Below are positions 1 to 5,011 of a DNA stretch of 5,011 nt, piece by piece. The notes under the pieces are model-generated. The model did not search any database. It saw nothing but the letters and a program-made list of their open reading frames with translations, and had not been told where the DNA came from. Each line of letters starts with the position of its first letter. The stretch's first letter is position 1. Position numbers and translations under genes: made by a program. This DNA is from an uncultured Erysipelotrichaceae bacterium (GTDB taxonomy: Bacteria; Bacillota_I; Bacilli_A; Erysipelotrichales; Erysipelotrichaceae): contig ONOV01000163.1 in the NCBI GenBank assembly GCA_900319505.1, positions 1 to 5,011 of the forward strand, given 5' to 3'.

Positions 1-131
1 GCAGCTGTTTCCGCTGTGGAAGCTGCAGATGCTGTAGAAGCTTTTTCATCAGCTTTGGCATGCATTGTGCCGCCTAAGGCAATGGCAATCACAACACAGA
101 CAAGGCAGACAATCCAGGTTCTCTTCTGCAT
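1..131 (-). other. Extra helix and Ala/Ser/Thr-rich linker at the RnfD C-terminus (possible RnfG fusion point)
   Basis: Residues 324-332 are basic (KDFKRMQKR). A hydrophobic stretch of about 17 residues follows (TWIVCLVCVVIAIALGG, 333-349), then THAKADEK-like polar residues and a low-complexity run rich in Ala, Ser, Thr and Glu to the edge. By the positive-inside rule the tail would lie outside the cell. In most rnf operons rnfG follows rnfD, and RnfG is one N-terminal helix plus an external FMN-binding domain, so an RnfD-RnfG-like fusion is the simplest reading. M329 (ATG at 131-129) has an AAGGA ten bases upstream and could act as an internal start for a separate RnfG-like product, but it is in frame with no stop between. 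The FMN-binding domain itself is not in the window. Confidence 0.6.
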
Positions 132-1115
132 GCGCTTGAAATCCTTGATCTGAGAACCATCCATCGCCAGTTCAATTGCCGGTGTCAGCATATTCATCAG
201 AAGTACTGAATACAGTGCACCATCCGGCAGATTGGCTCTCCATCTGATGGTTAAAGTCAGGCAGGCTGCACCGACCGCAAAGATTACTCTGCCAGCCTTG
301 GTAACAGGACTTGTGACCGGATCGGTTAACATGAATACAGCTAAGAATACCGTGCCGCCGCTTAACAGGTTGAAGAAAGCAAACCATACGCCGTCTCCAT
401 TGAACAGACCTGCAAACAGAGAAACAACAAATACCGTAATGAGATATACCGCGGTTGTCTCCCAGTCAATATCCTTTCTGAGGACTAAGAACAGATAGCA
501 TAACAGCAGAAGAATCACGGAAGTACCGCCGATAACAGCGGTATAGTTTCCTGTCAGCATGCCGGCCCACCCATGGAACTGACCAAGCCATGTACCGAAG
601 GAAGAACCATCCATGATCCAGCCGGCAGACTTCATGGCTGCCATCGGTGTTGCACCGGTAGTGAAGTCAGCTGCTGTAGAAGAAGCGAAGCTGTTCATGA
701 TGATCGCTTCACCAAAGGCAGCCGGATTGAAGATATTCTGGCCGAAGCCGCCAAATACGAGCTTGCCAAACACAATGGCAAGGATTGTAGCGATGATGAC
801 AGCGTAGTAGGATACAGAAATCTTGGTGATTTCAACAAGGATCAGAGCTGTAACCCATCCATAGGAATGCTTCAGCCCTTCTTTGACATCCTGCTTTCTG
901 ATTCTGAAGTAGCAGGCTTCTGTGCATAATGCCGCAATCACGGCAAATACTGCCATTAAGATAACTCTGATACCGTATGCTGCGCCATAGCTGACCCCAT
1001 ACCATACCGCTGAGAACAGCAGTACGGCGAGCAGACATACAGTGAGATCACGCATGATCTCAGATGTGGATTTAGCGTCCCGGTAGTTCGGGGACGGATG
1101 GAATGAAAGCTTCAT
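1..1115 (-). CDS. rnfD: RnfD, membrane subunit of the Rnf complex (3' end beyond window, C-terminally extended)
   Basis: RnfD/NqrB-family integral membrane subunit of the ion-pumping ferredoxin:NAD+ oxidoreductase. I translated the reverse strand from the ATG at 1115-1113 and it stays open to base 1 (371 codons plus two bases). Seen: multiple hydrophobic helices; GGFGQNIFNPAAFG at about 122-135, matching the family GGLGQNPFNPA signature; TDPVTSPVTKAGR at 264-276; and LPDGALYSVLLMN at 296-308, all typical of RnfD. The flavinylation motif D150-F-T-T-G-A-T156 fits Dxx(S/T)GAT, so T156 is the likely FMN-bearing residue. RnfD proteins usually end soon after the LTPxID-like segment (here LTPAIELAM, 310-318). 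This one continues with basic residues, a further helix (about 333-349) and an Ala/Ser/Thr-rich tail. The start overlaps the rnfC stop by one base (TAATG), implying translational coupling in an rnfCD... operon. Identity is very secure; the C-terminal architecture is unresolved at the edge. Confidence 0.95.
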   Translation of the reverse strand, partial: MKLSFHPSPNYRDAKSTSEIMRDLTVCLLAVLLFSAVWYGVSYGAAYGIRVILMAVFAVIAALCTEACYFRIRKQDVKEGLKHSYGWVTALILVEITKISVSYYAVIIATILAIVFGKLVFGGFGQNIFNPAAFGEAIIMNSFASSTAADFTTGATPMAAMKSAGWIMDGSSFGTWLGQFHGWAGMLTGNYTAVIGGTSVILLLLCYLFLVLRKDIDWETTAVYLITVFVVSLFAGLFNGDGVWFAFFNLLSGGTVFLAVFMLTDPVTSPVTKAGRVIFAVGAACLTLTIRWRANLPDGALYSVLLMNMLTPAIELAMDGSQIKDFKRMQKRTWIVCLVCVVIAIALGGTMHAKADEKASTASAASTAETA

Positions 1116-2437
1116 TACTTCTTACCCCCTTTCGCTGCCTTGGCTGCCGCCATCCTGGCCTGCAGCTGGATGTAGCGCTTGCCCTGACGGACGTTTTCCG
1201 TAACAGAGATCTTGGAAGGACATACATACGTGCACATGCCGCATTCAATGCAGTCCATGACATGCAGCTTATCCAGCGCATCCTTATCCTTCAGCTTGGC
1301 TGCTGCCGCAATACGTACCGGTTCAAGACCAGCCGGGCAGCTCTCCGTGCATCTGCCGCATCTCAGGCATGCCACTTCTTCCAGCGGCTGATTTTTGAGA
1401 ACGGTCAGGCCATTGTTCTGCGGCGCAATGGCGAATTCATCCTTGGTGATGGTTCTGCCCATCATAGGACCGCCGGCAATCAGATAGACATCTTCTGATG
1501 TATAGCCGCCGCAGGCATCAATAATGTCATGGGCAGTTGTACCTACCGGCACATAGACATTCTGCGGATTGGCCACACCGTCACCGGATACCGTGACATA
1601 TTTGTGGGTAATCGGCATGCCGTTTTTCAGTGCATTGCCGAAGGCAATGGCCGTTGTGGCATTGTTGACAATGCAGCCTGCTTCAATCGGCAGCTTGTCA
1701 TAGCGCTTGCCGACAACCTGATAGACCAGCGTTCTTTCCCAGCCCATCGGATACACATTCGGCACAATACGGATTTCAACACCCGTACCATTGAATGTTT
1801 CCTTCAGTGCGGCAATCTGCTTTACCTTGTCTTCCTTGATGGCAACACATGCATGCTTTGCCTTGGCAAGCTTCCAGAACCCGAGCACACCGACCTTGAG
1901 CAGATCCATATTGGCTTCAATATTCTTGTAGTCAGCGGTCAGATACGGCTCACATTCAACCGCATTGATGATGAGCATATCCACATTTTCCGGCTTCATG
2001 TACTTCACATAAGTCGGGAAACCGGCACCGCCTAGTCCAAGCATACCGGCATTCTTGCAGAAGTCATGCAGTTCTTCCCAGCTTGCCTTTTCATAATCCA
2101 GCGGTGCAAACGGCTTTTCTTCCGTGTATTTGTGATCATTCTGGATCACCAGATGGTCAGCTGGTGTAAGACTGGAAGTCATCCGCTTTTCAATTCCTGT
2201 TACCGTTCCGGAAACAGAAGAGAACAGCGGAAGATAAAAGTGGTCGTTACGTTCAGCGACTTTTGTTCCGACTTTGACATCATCACCTACCTGAACACAG
2301 GGTGCACACTTGGCATTTCCATTGACAAGCGGAATATATACAACATCCGGGTCAATAGATCTGTTTACAGGTGCATTCAGTGTTAAGTCCTTGTGTCCGT
2401 TGAGATGACGGTGCATCGGTCCTGTTAACAGTGACAT
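1115..2437 (-). CDS. rnfC: RnfC, NADH/FMN- and iron-sulfur-binding subunit of the Rnf complex
   Basis: Peripheral cytoplasmic subunit of Rnf, which exchanges electrons with NAD(H) and passes them between FMN and 4Fe-4S clusters. The 440-residue product is complete. Seen in order: an N-terminal barrel-like domain with QVGDDVKVGTKVAE (49-62) and a SGTVTGIE stretch (76-83), typical of RnfC; the glycine-rich nucleotide loop GLGGAGFPT (134-142); NAVECEPYLT (158-167), a family hallmark; and two CxxCxxCxxxCP ferredoxin motifs, Cys357/360/363/367 and Cys396/399/402/406, ligating two 4Fe-4S clusters. The tail is short and rich in Ala and Lys; it lacks the long repeat extension of proteobacterial RnfC. 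The ATG at 2437 is chosen because AAAGGA lies nine bases upstream and a promoter sits just beyond. It is the first gene of a minus-strand operon, and its stop overlaps the rnfD start. No key residue is missing. Confidence 0.97.
   Translation of the reverse strand: MSLLTGPMHRHLNGHKDLTLNAPVNRSIDPDVVYIPLVNGNAKCAPCVQVGDDVKVGTKVAERNDHFYLPLFSSVSGTVTGIEKRMTSSLTPADHLVIQNDHKYTEEKPFAPLDYEKASWEELHDFCKNAGMLGLGGAGFPTYVKYMKPENVDMLIINAVECEPYLTADYKNIEANMDLLKVGVLGFWKLAKAKHACVAIKEDKVKQIAALKETFNGTGVEIRIVPNVYPMGWERTLVYQVVGKRYDKLPIEAGCIVNNATTAIAFGNALKNGMPITHKYVTVSGDGVANPQNVYVPVGTTAHDIIDACGGYTSEDVYLIAGGPMMGRTITKDEFAIAPQNNGLTVLKNQPLEEVACLRCGRCTESCPAGLEPVRIAAAAKLKDKDALDKLHVMDCIECGMCTYVCPSKISVTENVRQGKRYIQLQARMAAAKAAKGGKK
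1125..1132 (-). promoter_or_regulatory. Ribosome binding site of rnfD inside the end of rnfC
   Basis: The reverse strand reads AAAGGGGG nine bases before the rnfD ATG, within the codons for the Lys/Gly tail of RnfC. It is a G-rich variant of AAGGAGG. Together with the TAATG stop-start overlap it points to reinitiation or coupled translation of RnfD after RnfC. Confidence 0.7.
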
Positions 2438-2446
2438 ACTTTCAGA

Positions 2447-2452
2447 TCCTTT
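2447..2452 (-). promoter_or_regulatory. Ribosome binding site of rnfC
   Basis: AAAGGA on the reverse strand, nine bases before the ATG at 2437. It fixes the rnfC start and shows that this genome uses ordinary Shine-Dalgarno sites, which makes the lack of one before apbE stand out. Confidence 0.85.
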
Positions 2453-2473
2453 CCCTTAAACAAAAACACGTTA

Positions 2474-2500
2474 ATTATACCACTTCAGAACTGATTGCAA
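2474..2500 (-). promoter_or_regulatory. Extended -10 promoter of the rnf operon
   Basis: On the reverse strand a perfect TATAAT (2479-2474) is preceded by TG one base away (TGGTATAAT), an extended -10 element for the housekeeping sigma factor. A possible -35, TTGCAA (2500-2495), sits at a short 15-base spacing. Transcription would start near 2467, giving a leader of about 30 bases that contains the AAAGGA site. I see no clear operator or riboswitch in this short leader. Confidence 0.8.
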
Positions 2501-2587
2501 CCTGTAATACTGTCTCAGCAGCTACGTTTCATGCGATTTGCCTACGAATTTTCTCTTCCTATACAAATATTCATCTGTCAGGCCTTG

Positions 2588-2596
2588 TGCTATAAT
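2588..2596 (+). promoter_or_regulatory. Extended -10 promoter of apbE, just before its start codon
   Basis: TGCTATAAT is a perfect TATAAT (2591-2596) with the TGn extension. The best -35 at 17-base spacing (TATTCA, 2568-2573) is poor, as is common with extended -10 promoters. A start point 6-8 bases downstream falls at 2602-2604, at or within two bases of the apbE ATG. Confidence 0.75.
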
Positions 2597-2603
2597 CGCA
2601 GAC

Positions 2604-3734
2604 ATGAAGAAAGAAATTCTGACATTATGCTGTCTGTCCCTGACCCTTGCCGGGTGTGCAGGAAAAACTTCTGCCCCTGCCGGCGGCTCTGATACCACAC
2701 TTTATTCCAACGTCTCAACCGATGCCGGTTTCGATACCGTCTTCTATTACCAGGAGTACAACGATGACCGGACCGCCAGTGAGACTCATTTCAATGAAGC
2801 CGTTTCCCTTTTCACCCACTACAACGACCTCTTTGATATCTACAACTCATACGATGGCATGAACAACCTCAAGACCATTAACGACAACGCCGGCATCCAG
2901 CCGGTCAAAGTTGATCCGGACATCATTGACATGCTCAATATGGCAAAACAGTTCTATACATGGAGTGAGGGAGAGTTTGACATTACCATCGGCTCTCTGC
3001 TGAATGTATGGCATACCTACCGGGAAGAAGGCATCAAGCTCAATGAAGAAGGAAAGAAAGGAAAAGTTCCTTCGGAGGCAGAACTGAGTGAAGCCGCTGT
3101 CCATAAAGGCTGGGATCACGTGCAGATTGATGCGGATGCCGATACGGTATACATCGATGATTCTTCCATCTCGCTGGATGTCGGCGGTATTGCCAAGGGC
3201 TATGCCACGGAAAAGATTGCGGATACACTGGAAAAAGAATCAGATATCGGCACGGTCGCCATCAATGCCGGCGGCAACAACCGCACGATCGGCACCAAAC
3301 CGGACGGTGCCGACTGGAATGTACGCATTCAGAATCCGGACGGCGGCGACAAGCTGATCATCGTCTCTGAACCCGGTTCAAAATCCTTTGTCACTTCCGG
3401 CGACTATGAACGCTACTATGAAGCGGAAGACGGCAGACGTTACCACCACATCATCGATCCGGAAACAAACTTTCCTTCCACCTATTACCGTTCCGTTTCC
3501 ATCATCACCAAAGACTCCGGCGCCGCCGACTGTCTCTCCACTACTCTGTTCACTTTGTCCATGGAAGAAGGACAGAAAGTACTGGATGCCTATGAAAAAC
3601 AGACCGGCATCCATGCGGATGCCATCTGGGTCATGAATGAAGAGCAGAAAGCTGACGGTCCTAACGAAAAAAAGCAGATGGATTATTACATCTGCTATAC
3701 CGACGGTCTGAAAGACCATATCACATGGGAGTAA
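2604..3734 (+). CDS. apbE: ApbE-family FAD:protein FMN transferase, lipoprotein
   Basis: The family transfers FMN from FAD to a threonine in Dxx(S/T)GAT motifs of extracytoplasmic flavoproteins, in a Mg-dependent reaction; RnfD and RnfG are known targets. The 376-residue product has a lipoprotein signal: MKKE, a short hydrophobic core, then lipobox L15-A-G-C18, so it should be lipid-anchored outside the membrane. Family motifs in order: FDITIGSLLNVW (125-136), LDVGGIAKGYA (191-201), NAGGN (221-225), TSGDYERYY (264-272), HHIIDPETNFP (281-291) and ADCLSTTLF (308-316). D309 and T313 match the usual metal-site positions. The family HIIDPxTGxP has Asn in place of Gly (N289). The ATG at 2604 is chosen because it gives a proper signal peptide and lipobox; a TTG at 2538 would add 22 residues and spoil it. 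No Shine-Dalgarno site precedes it. It is divergent from rnfC, consistent with maturation of the neighbouring Rnf complex. Confidence 0.95.
   Translation: MKKEILTLCCLSLTLAGCAGKTSAPAGGSDTTLYSNVSTDAGFDTVFYYQEYNDDRTASETHFNEAVSLFTHYNDLFDIYNSYDGMNNLKTINDNAGIQPVKVDPDIIDMLNMAKQFYTWSEGEFDITIGSLLNVWHTYREEGIKLNEEGKKGKVPSEAELSEAAVHKGWDHVQIDADADTVYIDDSSISLDVGGIAKGYATEKIADTLEKESDIGTVAINAGGNNRTIGTKPDGADWNVRIQNPDGGDKLIIVSEPGSKSFVTSGDYERYYEAEDGRRYHHIIDPETNFPSTYYRSVSIITKDSGAADCLSTTLFTLSMEEGQKVLDAYEKQTGIHADAIWVMNEEQKADGPNEKKQMDYYICYTDGLKDHITWE
3667..3696 (-). terminator. Intrinsic terminator of the MATE gene, embedded in apbE
   Basis: On the reverse strand AGCAGATG (3696-3689) pairs perfectly with CATCTGCT (3680-3673) across an eight-base loop and runs directly into a seven-T tract (3673-3667). 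The orientation fits only leftward transcription, that is, the MATE gene, whose stop is at 3747. On the plus strand the same bases encode Lys-Lys-Gln-Met-Asp-Tyr-Tyr-Ile-Cys-Tyr of ApbE. Confidence 0.8.
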
Positions 3735-3748
3735 TTCCCATGTTTTTT
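3723..3748 (+). terminator. Intrinsic terminator of apbE
   Basis: ACATGGGA (3723-3730) pairs perfectly with TCCCATGT (3736-3743) over a five-base loop, followed by a T tract at 3743-3748. The loop holds the apbE stop codon (3732-3734), and the T tract runs into the MATE stop codon on the other strand (3749-3747). It lacks a T tract in the leftward direction, so it serves mainly apbE. Confidence 0.87.
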
Positions 3749-5011
3749 ATTGATCTGCCGGCAGTTCCTTCAGAAATACATAACAGAACGGAATGGAAAG
3801 CATTGAAGCCAGGGTATCGGATACCGCCTGAGCATATTCCAGTCCCTTCAATTGAAACAGCGCAGTCAGAATCAGGATGGAGGGAATCAGCAGTAAACCG
3901 GAGCGCAGTGCCGCCAGAAACGAAGCCGTCTTTGCCCTGCCGATCGACTGAAACAGCATATTGCCTAGAATGCTTAACGGCAGAAAGACAAGGGAAAAAC
4001 TGCGGATCCGCATGGCCGGCGTACCGATGGCAATGACGGCCGGATCATCGCGGAACACCTTCACAAGCGGTGAAGCCGCCGCAAACCCGATGATACCGCA
4101 CACAAGCATCAGCGCTTCCGAAAGCTTCAGAGAAAACAGAAATCCATCCTTCACCCGGGAATACTTCTTTGCCCCGTAATTGAAGGCAGATACCGGCTGA
4201 AATCCCTGGCCGATCCCGATGGATACCGCAATCAGGAACATCATGATCCGGTTGACAATGGAAATTGCAGCTACCGCTTCATCTCCGAACTGACCGGCCG
4301 CCCCATTCAGCACCATAGTAGATACTGCATTCAGACCCTGGCGCATGAGAGAAGGAAAGCCAACCGCAATAATGCCGGTGACAATATCTTTCTGCAGAGT
4401 GAAATAGCGGGGTGAAAGTGAGCTTCTGGTCTGTCCGCTGAAATAGGGAACCATCAGAATAAACAGACTGATGTACTGAGTTACCATGGTTGAAAGACCG
4501 GCACCGCCGATACCCATATGAAACACTTTGATGAGCAGTGCATCCCCGAAGATATTAAGAATACCGCCGGAAGTCAGGCCGATCATGGCATAGAAAGCAC
4601 GGCCTTCATAACGCAGTATATTGTTGAGCACACAGCTTGCCGTAAAGGCAGGACCTGCCAGAAGAATATACATGCCGTAGATTCGGGCATACGGCAGGAT
4701 CGTCCGGGTTGCCCCTAACAGGCACATGAACGGATCCAGAAAGAATAAACCAAGTACGGCAATCACAACACCTGTCACTAATGACAGATAGAAGCTGTCC
4801 GAGCTGTACACCCGGGCCCCTTCCACATCCTTTGCGCCTAAATGCCTTGAAATATGCGATCCAGCCCCATGGCCGAACATGAAGCCGAACGCCTGCAGCA
4901 CAGCCATCAGACCGAACACGACACCTACCGCAGCGGAAGCACTTGTACCGATTGTACTGACAAAATACGTATCTGCCAGGTTGTATATGCTTGTGACAAG
5001 CATGGAAATAA
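3747..5011 (-). CDS. MATE-family multidrug efflux transporter (5' end beyond window)
   Basis: Cation-coupled exporter of the MATE family, in the cytoplasmic membrane; members expel drugs and other organic compounds using Na+ or H+ gradients. About 420 residues are present, the usual protein being about 450, so roughly 30 N-terminal residues are missing. The first Met in the window (5003) is internal: the frame stays open to base 5011 with Ile-Ser before it, matching the family IPxIISMLVTSIYN segment. Residues counted from that Met: NLADTYFVSTIGTSA (8-22); GHGAGSHISRHLGAKD (44-59) in the first half; and the matching GIGQGFQPVSAFNYGAKKY (263-281) in the second, which shows the two-fold internal repeat of MATE proteins. 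There are about eleven or twelve hydrophobic helices in all. It looks closest to MepA-like Firmicutes members, and the substrate cannot be told. It converges on apbE and shows no functional link to rnf. Its promoter is outside the window. Confidence 0.93.
   Translation of the reverse strand, partial: ISMLVTSIYNLADTYFVSTIGTSASAAVGVVFGLMAVLQAFGFMFGHGAGSHISRHLGAKDVEGARVYSSDSFYLSLVTGVVIAVLGLFFLDPFMCLLGATRTILPYARIYGMYILLAGPAFTASCVLNNILRYEGRAFYAMIGLTSGGILNIFGDALLIKVFHMGIGGAGLSTMVTQYISLFILMVPYFSGQTRSSLSPRYFTLQKDIVTGIIAVGFPSLMRQGLNAVSTMVLNGAAGQFGDEAVAAISIVNRIMMFLIAVSIGIGQGFQPVSAFNYGAKKYSRVKDGFLFSLKLSEALMLVCGIIGFAAASPLVKVFRDDPAVIAIGTPAMRIRSFSLVFLPLSILGNMLFQSIGRAKTASFLAALRSGLLLIPSILILTALFQLKGLEYAQAVSDTLASMLSIPFCYVFLKELPADQ

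Noticed and set aside
1529..2035. 168-codon open frame on the plus strand, antisense to rnfC
   Set aside because: It lies wholly within rnfC, has no recognisable domain, promoter or ribosome binding site, and its residue content (many His, Arg, Cys) is typical of a reverse-strand shadow.
2538..2603. Upstream TTG start for ApbE adding 22 residues
   Set aside because: There is no ribosome binding site before it, it lies upstream of the likely promoter -10, and it would put a polar segment in front of a textbook lipoprotein signal that begins at 2604.
2438..2603. Possible riboswitch, for example FMN-type, or a small RNA in the rnfC-apbE gap
   Set aside because: The rnfC leader is only about 30 bases and apbE has essentially none, too short for any known riboswitch. 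I see no stable stem-loop with a T tract in the gap.
3705..3717. Small hairpin GGTCT-GAA-AGACC as a third terminator
   Set aside because: The stem is only five pairs and neither side has a T tract. It is noted only as part of the hairpin cluster.
3378..3719. 113-codon minus-strand frame inside apbE
   Set aside because: It is a shadow of the strongly supported ApbE frame. The conserved ApbE motifs account for this DNA, and no start signals precede it.
5001..5003. ATG at 5003 as the true start of the MATE protein
   Set aside because: The frame stays open to the window edge with Ile-Ser before this Met, and the first transmembrane helix of MATE proteins would be cut in half. The Met aligns to the internal IISMLVTS segment.

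Overview
The window is a compact piece of bacterial chromosome with four protein genes and almost no spare DNA. The organism looks like a Gram-positive of the Firmicutes/Bacillota. The evidence is an Rnf-type complex, a lipoprotein form of ApbE, AAAGGA-type ribosome binding sites and TGnTATAAT promoters. An Erysipelotrichia- or Clostridia-like lineage is my guess from protein style and mid-range base composition; no marker gene fixes the taxon.

Layout: positions 1-1115 (minus) hold rnfD, open to the left edge. Positions 1115-2437 (minus) hold rnfC, whose stop codon shares one base with the rnfD start. Positions 2438-2603 form a divergent regulatory gap with one promoter facing each way. Positions 2604-3734 (plus) hold a lipoprotein ApbE, an FAD:protein FMN transferase. 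Positions 3747-5011 (minus) hold a MATE-family multidrug exporter whose start lies beyond the right edge. apbE and the MATE gene converge with 12 bases between their stop codons and have one intrinsic terminator for each direction.

How the genes work together: RnfC and RnfD are subunits of the membrane-bound, ion-translocating ferredoxin:NAD+ oxidoreductase (Rnf). RnfD carries a clear covalent-flavin motif (D150-x-x-T-G-A-T156), and the divergently transcribed ApbE is the enzyme family that attaches FMN to such threonines outside the membrane. The block therefore pairs a flavinylated electron-transfer complex with its maturation enzyme. The MATE gene is probably an unrelated neighbour.

Most interesting points: (1) rnfD does not end where RnfD proteins normally do. 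It runs into an extra membrane helix and an Ala/Ser/Thr-rich tail that continues off the window, suggesting an RnfD-RnfG-type fusion. (2) The apbE promoter -10 lies seven bases before the ATG, with no ribosome binding site, so the mRNA is probably leaderless. (3) The terminator for the MATE gene is written inside the 3' coding end of apbE, so the two mRNAs should overlap in antisense. I see no RNA genes, mobile elements, CRISPR arrays or long repeats.
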